Shown: positions 45,584 through 54,041 of the stretch, in pieces | Layout of the letters: the number at the start of each line of letters is the position of its first letter | Position numbering within the stretch: the stretch's first letter is position 1 | Source of the DNA: DATFVA01 sp963747755 | GTDB lineage: Bacteria; Bacteroidota; Ignavibacteria; Ignavibacteriales; Ignavibacteriaceae | Assembly (NCBI GenBank): GCA_963747755.1 | Contig: CAVVGK010000014.1 | Coordinates: forward strand, 1,178,001 to 1,242,000 | DNA: 64,000 nt | Direction of reading: 5' to 3' | Notes under the pieces: generated by a model | Databases searched by the model: none | What the model saw: the letters and a program-made list of their open reading frames with translations, nothing else | Told to the model about the DNA's origin: nothing | Made by a program: the position numbers and the translations under genes

Positions 45584-47092
45584 TCATTTAAGAAGAATCA
45601 TTTTACGTACCTGACTGAAATTATCTGCGGTAAGTTTATAGTAGTATACACCGGCTGCCAAACCATCTGCATTAAAGTTCAATGTATAATCACCCGCAGG
45701 TTTCTGCTCATTCATTAATATACTAACTTCTTTTCCTAATGAGTCATAAACTTTTAGGGATACTAGAGCTGTCTTCCCTATTGAAAAGAATATATTTGAT
45801 GAAGGGTTAAATGGATTTGGATAATTTTGACTAAGGCTAAACTTTTCAGGAATACTATATTTAACTTCGATAGTCGGGGAAAATTCAAATGAGCCATTGT
45901 AATCAACCTGTTTCAGACGGTATGAGAAATTACCTTCTGAAACATTCATATCATTATATAAATATTCTTTGGGTTCAATAGTTGTTCCTTTCCCTTCTAT
46001 AAATGTCAATCTATTCCATCCAATGCCATCCACTTTTCTCTGAACCTCAAATCCCCAGTTATTCTTTTCTGTTTTGGTGATCCATCTGAGTTCAACAAAA
46101 CCCTCCCTGGCAGAAGCAGAAAAAGTCGCAAGTTCGACTGGTATTTCAGACATATCTCTTTGCCACAAACCATTACTAGTGGCTGCCAGAATCCTTCCAT
46201 TATATTCAATCATTTTGTCAATCGAACTGAGGAAGGGCAGGCCTTCACCAATATTCTCCCAGTTCAGACCATCATCAAAAGATCTATAGACTCCCGATCC
46301 GCCGAACTTGAGGGCAGTTATAAAAACGCCATTTACACGCAGCAGGCTTGCTGGATAAGGATCAAGGGATAATCCGTTGCTTCTGTCTACCCAGGTTATT
46401 CCGTTATCGGTTGAAAGCCACACTCCTGCGATAGTTCCGGCCCATAATTTTTGAGGCTCGGAAAAAAATGTTATTGTATTGTAAAATGAAAGTCCCGAAA
46501 TAGGTTCCCAGTGCATTCCCCCGTTAATTGAAAAGTACCCGACCGGTGTATTATTAACCTCGCGTGCAGCAAAAAGAATATCATTATGTTCTGTGATATC
46601 CTTCGCAAGTATTGCCTCACCGCTAACATTTGTTATACTCCAGTTTTCTCCTTCGTCGATTGAGTAATAGATTCCGTTCCAGGCACCTGTAAAAAGAATA
46701 TTGTTATACTCATATACTGATTGTGTAAATTCATATGTTGCACCGGGACCAATGCCTATACCGTTACTCTTCTTTACCCAATTCTCACCATTATCATCTG
46801 ATCTATAAATACCATCCATTGTCGCAGCATACGTCATATAATCATGTGCAATTACCTGATATACTACCAAAGCCTGCTGAGAATTCAACCCGTTATTTAT
46901 AGTCGACCAGGTGTTTCCGCCGTCCTCACTTTTGTAAATCCCGCTTCCAGCGGTTGAAATTAGAAGTTGGTTATCGATATTGACGATATTCTGCTGATAA
47001 ACCTCCGGTGCAGAGGCTACCAGCGACCACTGAGAAAAAAGATTAAAAGTTGATACAATGCCGATACAGATACTTAGGTAAAGTCTCCTCAT
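45584..47092 (-). CDS. Secreted BNR/sortilin-like propeller with T9SS sorting domain
   Basis: A 502-residue protein with an N-terminal signal segment. The body has BNR blades such as GIYKSEDGGNTWSTIN, GIYRSDDNGENWVKKS and GVWLSTDNGITWVDRS, and a fibronectin-like segment follows (VELRWITKTEKNNWGFEVQ). The C-terminal T9SS type A domain runs from NYPNPFNPSSNIFFSI to KMILLK. It is related in style to the protein at 31721-34294 but shorter. Likely surface-exposed; ligand unknown. It lies downstream of the cupredoxin gene on the same strand. Confidence 0.9.
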   Translation of the reverse strand: MRRLYLSICIGIVSTFNLFSQWSLVASAPEVYQQNIVNIDNQLLISTAGSGIYKSEDGGNTWSTINNGLNSQQALVVYQVIAHDYMTYAATMDGIYRSDDNGENWVKKSNGIGIGPGATYEFTQSVYEYNNILFTGAWNGIYYSIDEGENWSITNVSGEAILAKDITEHNDILFAAREVNNTPVGYFSINGGMHWEPISGLSFYNTITFFSEPQKLWAGTIAGVWLSTDNGITWVDRSNGLSLDPYPASLLRVNGVFITALKFGGSGVYRSFDDGLNWENIGEGLPFLSSIDKMIEYNGRILAATSNGLWQRDMSEIPVELATFSASAREGFVELRWITKTEKNNWGFEVQRKVDGIGWNRLTFIEGKGTTIEPKEYLYNDMNVSEGNFSYRLKQVDYNGSFEFSPTIEVKYSIPEKFSLSQNYPNPFNPSSNIFFSIGKTALVSLKVYDSLGKEVSILMNEQKPAGDYTLNFNADGLAAGVYYYKLTADNFSQVRKMILLK

Positions 47093-47122
47093 ACATCCAA
47101 CCTTGAGTTATGGTACATTTTC

Positions 47123-47755
47123 CTATTTTATTAACAGCATTTTGCGGGTTTGTATCAGCCCGTTTGCCTTCAGTCTGTAGAAATAGACACCGCTTGCAAG
47201 TTCCTTCGTTTTTCCGGCATCAAAAGCTGCCATATGCTCACCGCTATTCTGATACTCATTAACCAGGATGGCAACTTCATTACCCAGGGTATTATATACT
47301 TTCAGGGTAACGAATGTCGATGACGTCAGTTTATACATAATCATTGTTGAAGGATTAAAAGGATTAGGGAAGTTCTGTGAAAGAGTGAACCCGAAAGGCA
47401 GCTGCTTCGTTTCTTGTATTTCTGTAGGCATTGTCGCTGTTATACTGCCGATCATTCCAAATGCCTGATGAGGAGTACAATGGTAATCGTGAATACCGGA
47501 AGTTCTGATGATCACGCTGAAAACCGGGACACTGCTGCTTATCGGAGAATCCCATACATCGATCCCGGCCGTACTGTCTGATGTTGTTGTATGTGTTCCT
47601 TCAACCCACTGCCATTCGACAGTATCGCCTACGGTAACATTTATATCCTGCGGAGTAAACTCAAAATTACTGACCATGACGATATGTTTTGTCTGTGCAT
47701 TTAATACATTTATGAGACAAACCATAAGGACGATATTCAACCAGATTCTTTTCAT
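47123..47755 (-). CDS. Cupredoxin-domain secreted protein with T9SS sorting domain
   Basis: The start is the ATG at 47755 with AGAGG upstream; in-frame codons further upstream are not needed. After a signal peptide (IVLMVCLINVLNAQ) comes a plastocyanin-like domain: FEFTPQDINVTVGDTVEW, VEGTHTTTSDS (first His ligand) and GIHDYHCTPHQAFGMIGSI, with the Cys-His and trailing Met of a type I copper site. The T9SS type A domain follows (NFPNPFNPSTMIMYKL to KMLLIK). Its role may be electron transfer at the cell surface. It is 210 residues and 30 bp upstream of the BNR gene. Confidence 0.9.
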   Translation of the reverse strand: MKRIWLNIVLMVCLINVLNAQTKHIVMVSNFEFTPQDINVTVGDTVEWQWVEGTHTTTSDSTAGIDVWDSPISSSVPVFSVIIRTSGIHDYHCTPHQAFGMIGSITATMPTEIQETKQLPFGFTLSQNFPNPFNPSTMIMYKLTSSTFVTLKVYNTLGNEVAILVNEYQNSGEHMAAFDAGKTKELASGVYFYRLKANGLIQTRKMLLIK

Positions 47756-47871
47756 TCTAACCTCTTTACTTATATTTATTGAAAAAACAGTAAATGATAT
47801 CACCCTTAAACCGGATGATTTTATTATCTTTAGGGAATTGTTACCTGTATAGTTTACTCAGGAGGAAAAAG

Positions 47872-48693
47872 ATGACAATCGATAGTACAATTAAGTTAAA
47901 CAATAATATTGAGATCCCCAGACTGGGATTCGGGGTTTACCTGGCAAAGACCGGGAAGGAGACTTTCAATGCCGTAACGTGGGCGCTAGAAGCAGGTTAC
48001 CGGCACATTGATACTGCCCGGGCATATAAAAATGAGGGGGATGTAGGCAAAGCAATAAAAGAGAGTAACATTAAGCGGGAGGATGTATTCGTAACCACAA
48101 AATTATGGAATCAGGATCAGGGCTACGAAAGTGCATTAAAGGCTTTCGATGCCAGCATGGACGATCTAGGTTTTGATTACGTCGATATGTACCTGATTCA
48201 CTGGCCTCTTGAAGGAAAAAGACGGGAATCCTGGCGTGCCCTTGAGAAAATATACCACGAAGGCAGAGCCAAAGCTATCGGTGTCAGCAACTATACTATA
48301 AAACACCTTAAGGAAATGGATAACTATGCTGAAGTGAAACCTGCAATGAATCAGGTTGAATTTCATCCGTTTCTTTACCAGGAAGATCTTCTAGAATACT
48401 GCCGTATAAAAAATGTTCAGCTGGAAGCATACTCCCCTCTTGCCCGCGCGGAGAAACTCGATGATCCTAATATTGAAGAGATCTCCCGACACTATTCCAA
48501 ATCACCTGCGCAGGTTATGATTAAGTGGGCCCTTCAGCATAACCTTGTTGTTATCCCGAAGTCGGTTCACCAGGAACGTATAAGAGAGAATGCTGATATT
48601 TTTGATTTTGAAATTTCAGAAGAGGACATGGAGAGTTTAAACTCCCTTAATGAAGAGTTTAGGATAGCCTGGGACCCTTCCAATGTTGAATGA
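47872..48693 (+). CDS. Aldo/keto reductase (paralogue)
   Basis: A 273-residue reductase starting at ATG 47872, preceded by AGGAGG (47860-47865) at ideal spacing; an upstream ATG at 47794 is unsupported. Catalytic residues are intact: Asp and Tyr in RHIDTARAYKNEG, Lys in FVTTKLWNQDQG and His in YLIHWPLEG. C-terminal cofactor contacts VIPKSVHQERIREN are present. More than half of its residues match the reductase at 44616-45443, including the ending FDFEISEEDMESLNSLNEEF. It is divergent from the cupredoxin gene. Confidence 0.93.
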   Translation: MTIDSTIKLNNNIEIPRLGFGVYLAKTGKETFNAVTWALEAGYRHIDTARAYKNEGDVGKAIKESNIKREDVFVTTKLWNQDQGYESALKAFDASMDDLGFDYVDMYLIHWPLEGKRRESWRALEKIYHEGRAKAIGVSNYTIKHLKEMDNYAEVKPAMNQVEFHPFLYQEDLLEYCRIKNVQLEAYSPLARAEKLDDPNIEEISRHYSKSPAQVMIKWALQHNLVVIPKSVHQERIRENADIFDFEISEEDMESLNSLNEEFRIAWDPSNVE

Positions 48694-48718
48694 TAATTAA
48701 TAGCCATATCTGACAGAA

Positions 48719-51547
48719 TCAGGAAGGGTGAATTTCCTTTTTAAGGTATTCCCCTGTAACACTTTTTTTGTTTTTTATAATCTGTTCAGGAGTTCCCTGA
48801 GCAATGATTTTTCCACCGAATTCCCCTCCGCCGGGTCCAAGGTCTATTATCCAGTCGGCTGTTTTTATAACATCAAGATTATGCTCAACCACAACAACCG
48901 TATTTCCTTTATCAACAAGTTTATTTAATACTTTCAGGAGAATGTTTACATCCTCAAAATGAAGTCCCGTTGTGGGTTCATCAAGTATATATAGAGTTTT
49001 GCCAGTTGAGACTTTACTGAGCTCAGTAGCCAGCTTAACCCTTTGCGCCTCACCACCTGAAAGCGTTGTGGCCTGCTGCCCGAGGGTGATGTATCCTAGG
49101 CCTACATCGTGAATTGCTTTCAGCTTCCGTTTAATTCTTGGAAGATCTATAAAGAACTCCAGAGCCTCATCAACCGTCATTCCAAGAACGTCGGCTATTG
49201 ATTTTGTTTTATAAAGTATTTCCAGCGTTTCACGGTTATACCTTTTACCATGACATACATCGCACTCCACGTATACATCCGGCAGGAAATTCATTTCAAT
49301 TTTCTTAAGTCCGTCTCCATTGCATTCTTCGCATCTTCCACCGGGAACGTTAAAGCTGAATCTGCCTGTGGCGTATCCTCTCATTTTGGATTCAGGAAGC
49401 TGTGAAAAAAGATCTCTTATGAAAGTAAATAAACCTGTATAAGTAGCCGGGTTTGATCGCGGCGTTCTTCCTATAGGAGACTGATCAATTTCAATGATCT
49501 TATCAATATTTTCAAGACCTTCTACGGATTTATAAGGAAGAGGAACCGACTTGGATTTATAAATCCTGTTCATCAGGATCTTTACGAGGGTCTCATTAAC
49601 CAGAGAGGATTTCCCTGAACCGCTTACGCCGGTTATTAAAGTAAGTGTACTAAGCGGAATTTTCAGGGTAACATTTTTCAGGTTAAAACCTGAAGCGCCC
49701 TTCAGTTCAATAAAATTTCCGTTACCCGCTCTCCTTTCCAGAGGTATGGATATTTCTTTCTTATTTTTAAGATATGACAATGTAAGGGAGTCGTAACCAT
49801 TTGTAGAATTAATAAGTTTCGTGGTGTTGCCGGCGAGGCATAATTTTCCCCCATGCTCGCCCGCTCCCGGTCCGAGATCTATCATAAAATCAGAACTTTC
49901 TATCGTCTCACGGTCATGTTCCACCACAATAACGGTATTGCCCAGGTCCCTCAGATTTTTTAATGATTTTATCAGCTTAATATTATCACTTTGGTGCAGT
50001 CCGATGCTGGGTTCATCCAGCACATAAAGCACACCGGCAAGCTGTGACCCTATCTGAGTGGCAAGTCTTATTCTCTGTGATTCTCCTCCGGATAAAGTTC
50101 GTGCAGATCTGTCGAGAGTAAGGTAATCCAGTCCTACATTCAGGAGAAAATTCAGCCTGGTTCTGATTTCCTTAAGGATAGGTTTGGCAATTATTGCTTC
50201 CCTGCCTTTAAGCTTTACCTTCTTAAAGAATTCCTCTGAGCGGCCGATAGATAGAGAGGTAACCTCACTTATATTTTTATCCATAAATTTAACAGCAAGC
50301 GATTCCCGTTTAAGCCGTCCGCCCCCGCAGGTTGGACATTTAACAGTATTCATATACGACTCAACCCATTCCCGGATATTGTTTGAGCTTGTCGTGTTGT
50401 AATAATTCTTGAGGTAATTAAATAACCCTGAGAACTTATGGTGATAAGTTACCGGCTTGCCGCCTCCGTAAGAGTATGAAAAAGCAATTTTCTCTTTACT
50501 TCCATTAAGCAGAACTTCTTTCTGCTCTTCTGTAAGATCTTTCAGTTTCGTGTCGAAATTAAAGTTAAATTTATCAGCAACTGCTGTAAGCTGATTAAAG
50601 AACCAGATCGACCTGGGTTTTCCGAGCGCTGCAATTCCTTCTTCATTTATGGTTTTATCCCAATCAGGTATTATTAGGTTTATATCGAGTTCTTTTTTCT
50701 CTCCCAGTCCTTCACAGTCGGGACATGAGCCATAAGGAGAATTAAAAGAAAATGAATTTGGGGCAAGCTCCCGGTAGCTTATACCGCAGCTGAGACAGGC
50801 GAGGTGCCTGCTGTAAATAGAATCCTTTTGTCCGTCATTTACTGCAAGTATACCATTGCCATAGTTGAGGGCAACCTCAACCGACTCGCTTATCCTTGCC
50901 CTTGAACTATCGCTTACGGTAAGTCTGTCTATAACAATTTCTATATTGTGGATCTTATAACGATCGACCTGAAATCCTTTGGATATTTCGGCAAACTCGT
51001 TATCTACCCTTACCTTGAGAAATCCGTCAGATAAAATTTCCTCAAAAAGTTCACGGTAATGCCCTTTCCTGCCCCGTACAACAGGAGCTAACACGGATAT
51101 CTTTTTACCTGAGAGTGTAGAGATAATTGAATCGATGATTTGAGCAGACGACTGCCTTGTAACAGGTTTGCCGCAGTTATAGCAATAAGGAGTCCCGAGA
51201 CGGGCATAAAGTAGTCTGAGGTAATCATATATCTCTGTTACGGTTCCCACGGTGGATCTAGGGTTTCCTGACGTAGATTTTTGTTCGATAGAAATAGCAG
51301 GACTCAATCCTTCTATAAGATCTACTTCCGGTTTTTCAAGCATATCCAGGAACTGACGGGCATAAGCTGAGAGAGATTCTATATAACGTCTCTGACCTTC
51401 AGCATAAATCGTATCAAATGCCAGTGAGGATTTTCCCGATCCCGATAATCCAGTAATTACGGTGAATGATTCACGCGGAATTTCAACATCTATATCTTTT
51501 AGGTTATGTTCCCTTGCGCCTTTTATAATTATAGTTTCTTTTTCCAA
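48719..51547 (-). CDS. uvrA: Excinuclease ABC subunit A
   Basis: UvrA, the damage-recognition ATPase of nucleotide excision repair, at full length (942 residues). Motifs include Walker A GLSGSGKSSLAFDTI, the zinc module CLSCGISYRELA with CPDCEG, LSGGESQRIRLATQIG, DEPSIGLHQSDN, the second Walker A GVSGSGKSSLVNETL, the zinc finger CEECNGDGLKK with CDVCHGKRYN, and LSGGEAQRVKLATELS with DEPTTGLHFEDV. It is likely monocistronic, divergent from the YigZ-like gene. uvrB and uvrC are not in this window. Confidence 0.98.
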   Translation of the reverse strand: MEKETIIIKGAREHNLKDIDVEIPRESFTVITGLSGSGKSSLAFDTIYAEGQRRYIESLSAYARQFLDMLEKPEVDLIEGLSPAISIEQKSTSGNPRSTVGTVTEIYDYLRLLYARLGTPYCYNCGKPVTRQSSAQIIDSIISTLSGKKISVLAPVVRGRKGHYRELFEEILSDGFLKVRVDNEFAEISKGFQVDRYKIHNIEIVIDRLTVSDSSRARISESVEVALNYGNGILAVNDGQKDSIYSRHLACLSCGISYRELAPNSFSFNSPYGSCPDCEGLGEKKELDINLIIPDWDKTINEEGIAALGKPRSIWFFNQLTAVADKFNFNFDTKLKDLTEEQKEVLLNGSKEKIAFSYSYGGGKPVTYHHKFSGLFNYLKNYYNTTSSNNIREWVESYMNTVKCPTCGGGRLKRESLAVKFMDKNISEVTSLSIGRSEEFFKKVKLKGREAIIAKPILKEIRTRLNFLLNVGLDYLTLDRSARTLSGGESQRIRLATQIGSQLAGVLYVLDEPSIGLHQSDNIKLIKSLKNLRDLGNTVIVVEHDRETIESSDFMIDLGPGAGEHGGKLCLAGNTTKLINSTNGYDSLTLSYLKNKKEISIPLERRAGNGNFIELKGASGFNLKNVTLKIPLSTLTLITGVSGSGKSSLVNETLVKILMNRIYKSKSVPLPYKSVEGLENIDKIIEIDQSPIGRTPRSNPATYTGLFTFIRDLFSQLPESKMRGYATGRFSFNVPGGRCEECNGDGLKKIEMNFLPDVYVECDVCHGKRYNRETLEILYKTKSIADVLGMTVDEALEFFIDLPRIKRKLKAIHDVGLGYITLGQQATTLSGGEAQRVKLATELSKVSTGKTLYILDEPTTGLHFEDVNILLKVLNKLVDKGNTVVVVEHNLDVIKTADWIIDLGPGGGEFGGKIIAQGTPEQIIKNKKSVTGEYLKKEIHPS

Positions 51548-51701
51548 ATCCCGAAATCCTTAATTAATAAGCTTTAAATATTATTGATTAGAGCATATAA
51601 AATCAATTTAATTAGGAGTGCATCACAGTACTTTGTTGCTCATACTTCGGTGTTTTGATGAATAAAGCTTATTTTTGCAAAAAACGATTAAAATAAAGTA
51701 A

Positions 51702-52331
51702 ATGCTGCCTTCTGAAATAATAAAAACTCTCAAGAAAGCCTCAGAAAAGACATATAAAGAGAAAAGTTCCGAGTTTATTGCCAGGGCATTCCCCGTAAGC
51801 ACTGAACAGGCTGTGCTATCCCACCTGGAGCATATAAAAAAACTGAATTATGACGCATCCCATCACTGCTATGCGTTCAGGTTAAAGGATGGTTCGTTTC
51901 GGTATTCTGATGCCGGAGAACCATCTGGAACAGCTGGTATAAGGATCCTTAATGCAATTGATCATTCTGGAATAAAAGATATCCTTATTATTGTAACCAG
52001 GTATTTTGGAGGAACGAAGCTGGGTGTCGGTCCGTTGGGAAAAGCTTATTATAACTGTTCAGAGCTTTTGCTCAGGGAATGTGAAACCAGAGAGGAAAGA
52101 TCTTTCATACAAGTAATAATAAAATCCGATTTCACCTTCATAAGCCTTGTTCATCGCGAGCTTTCCAGTAATTCTGCAATTATAGAGAATATTGAATATG
52201 GTGAAATGGTTATTTTTAAGACCCTTGTACCGCCCGAAAACGCGGACTATTTGAAATCAGCACTAATTGACAATAGCAAAGGCAATGTAGATCTTCAAGC
52301 CGGAAACGAAATAATATATCATTTTATTTAA
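51702..52331 (+). CDS. YigZ/IMPACT-family protein
   Basis: A 209-residue two-domain protein. The N-terminal IMPACT domain has RYSDAGEPSGTAG, VTRYFGGTKLGVGPLGKAYYN and HHCYAFRLKDGSFRYSD; the C-terminal ferredoxin-like domain follows after about residue 130. The Escherichia coli YigZ group is implicated in nucleotide or translation-related functions, without a firmly known reaction. A MarR-family gene follows 64 bp downstream on the same strand. Confidence 0.9.
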   Translation: MLPSEIIKTLKKASEKTYKEKSSEFIARAFPVSTEQAVLSHLEHIKKLNYDASHHCYAFRLKDGSFRYSDAGEPSGTAGIRILNAIDHSGIKDILIIVTRYFGGTKLGVGPLGKAYYNCSELLLRECETREERSFIQVIIKSDFTFISLVHRELSSNSAIIENIEYGEMVIFKTLVPPENADYLKSALIDNSKGNVDLQAGNEIIYHFI

Positions 52332-52395
52332 AAATGTGTTGATTTAATATTCAATAAACCCGATATTTGATATTAACAAATAATTTACAGGAACA

Positions 52396-52854
52396 ATGAT
52401 GGCCACAAAAAAGGGTAAGAATGAAACTGCGTCCCGGCTCGCGGACCTTACTTTCAAACTATTGGCAAACTGCCAGGAAAAAGAAGCAAGGTTAGCAGAA
52501 AATTATGGTCTAACACAATCTGAATTCCGCTGCCTCCGGTTGTTTAACAGGGATGATGTGTTGAACAACAAACAGGTTGCTGAAAGAATGAACCTCAGCC
52601 CCAGCAGATTAACCAGGATTATTGACGGCCTTGTGGCCAAGGGTTACATCATCCGCCAGATAGAGCCTTCAGATAGACGTAATATGAAGGTTACTTTATC
52701 GAAGCGTGGTAAGGTCATAACTCAGAAGCTTAATGATGCTTATGTAAAAATCCATCAGGAGATACTCGAAGATATAGAAAGGCCTCAGCATAAACCTTTG
52801 ATAAGCGCTATGGAAAATCTTCTGGTGGCTCTGCAAAAATGGATTGCTAAATAG
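52396..52854 (+). CDS. MarR-family transcriptional regulator
   Basis: A winged-helix regulator of 152 residues. The helix-turn-helix region LTQSEFRCLRLFNRDDV, NNKQVAERMNLSPSRLTRII and the wing QIEPSDRRNMKVTLSKRG are all MarR-typical. Two ATGs at 52396 and 52399 are possible; the AGGA at 52389 spaces best to the second. No drug pump or oxidoreductase operon is adjacent, so the target is unknown. It is convergent with a small helical-protein gene, with a 5-bp gap. Confidence 0.92.
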   Translation: MMATKKGKNETASRLADLTFKLLANCQEKEARLAENYGLTQSEFRCLRLFNRDDVLNNKQVAERMNLSPSRLTRIIDGLVAKGYIIRQIEPSDRRNMKVTLSKRGKVITQKLNDAYVKIHQEILEDIERPQHKPLISAMENLLVALQKWIAK

Positions 52855-52859
52855 CAATA

Positions 52860-53285
52860 TTAGTTGGGGTTTGATCTCTTAACCTGGTTAAGATACTTCT
52901 TGGTCCATTCCAGGTCACTCATAAGTTCTATCAGGTTAAATAAGCTGTTTTGCGTAAGCTGCAGGTAGGTCTCCCTGAAATGTTTCCTGTCTGCTTCTTC
53001 TGCATAAGATACCAGTTGTTCAATCTTTTCTTTAACTTTTTCCAGGTTAAGAGTAATATCAGCTTTGATCTGTCCCATATTCTGCACATCTGCGTTCTCA
53101 GAAGCCTTTTGAAGAACTCTGAATAGTCCCTGGACGTATTTGGAAGTAAAGCTGAGATCCTCTACGGCGTCTTTCATATCGTTTGAGTATCCAAGAAAAA
53201 TCAGTACCGTTAAATCTTTTTTTCTCTTTAGTCCGCTTTCTGAAAACGCTTCAATCTCTTCGATCAGCTTTTCTGTATTTTCCAT
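52860..53285 (-). CDS. Conserved alpha-helical hypothetical protein
   Basis: A 141-residue all-helical, charged protein without signal peptide or membrane segment. Hydrophobic heptad-like spacing (LRVLQKASENADVQ, ITLNLEKVKEKIEQLVSYAEEA) suggests a helical bundle. I do not recognise the family. It starts with ATG at 53285 overlapping the O-methyltransferase stop codon by 1 bp (TAATG), so it is translationally coupled to it and may act with it. Confidence 0.75.
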   Translation of the reverse strand: MENTEKLIEEIEAFSESGLKRKKDLTVLIFLGYSNDMKDAVEDLSFTSKYVQGLFRVLQKASENADVQNMGQIKADITLNLEKVKEKIEQLVSYAEEADRKHFRETYLQLTQNSLFNLIELMSDLEWTKKYLNQVKRSNPN

Positions 53286-53926
53286 TATAATTTAACGCCT
53301 AATCCGATGCCGTCGCCAACAGGAATTATAGTGGTCTGAAGATCTTTATGAGCCAGGAACATTTTGTTAAATTCCTTGATATGCTTTGCCGATTCACGAT
53401 AGTTTTCCGGTACTTCCTGCACTGCCGCATATCCATGCCATAATAGGTTATCAATAAATATTATACCATTCTTTTTCAGCAGGTTTACAGAATAATTAAA
53501 TAGTTTCATGTAATCCTCTTTATCTGCATCCAGGAAAATAAAATCATATTGTTTGTCCAGACCGGGCATAATATCCACTGCATCACCTTCCAGCACCTCA
53601 ATCCTGTCCCCCACTCCTGATTCATCTATGTTCCCCTTTGCAAGCTCAATATTATCTTCACTCTTTTCGATTGTCTGCAGTACTGCAGTTTCATTCAGAT
53701 TTTTTGCGATCCGTATGGATGAGTAGGCTATTGCGGTACCTATTTCCAGCACTCGTTCAGGTTTATTCATTTTAATTAAGATTTCAAGGAAGTCGGCCGC
53801 CTGCCAGGAAAGTATCGGCACGCTGTTCTCCCCGGCAAATTTTTCCATTTCCAGGATTAGATGATCATCTTCTCTCTTAAACTGATTAAGATATTTTTCC
53901 TGTGCTTCGTTCAGGATTCTGCTCAT
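53285..53926 (-). CDS. Class I SAM-dependent O-methyltransferase (COMT-like family 3)
   Basis: A 213-residue methyltransferase. The SAM-binding motif is RVLEIGTAIAYSSIRIAKNL, with an acidic residue in the TIEKSEDNIELA segment contacting the ribose. VLEGDAVDIMPGLDKQYDF and IFLDADKEDYMKLF provide the metal-binding carboxylates of caffeoyl-CoA O-methyltransferase-type enzymes, and IFIDNLLWHG follows. The substrate is a catechol-like or similar molecule; unknown here. It is coupled to a helical hypothetical gene. Confidence 0.93.
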   Translation of the reverse strand: MSRILNEAQEKYLNQFKREDDHLILEMEKFAGENSVPILSWQAADFLEILIKMNKPERVLEIGTAIAYSSIRIAKNLNETAVLQTIEKSEDNIELAKGNIDESGVGDRIEVLEGDAVDIMPGLDKQYDFIFLDADKEDYMKLFNYSVNLLKKNGIIFIDNLLWHGYAAVQEVPENYRESAKHIKEFNKMFLAHKDLQTTIIPVGDGIGLGVKL

Positions 53927-54041
53927 TTGTATCCTCTTAAATTAAAAAAAATAAATTTAAGCATAATCTTCCAAAAAAATGCATATTCAGCATTGGTTTA
54001 GGGTGTGGAAAAAATGAAGGATTACTAAATTGTGATGCGTT

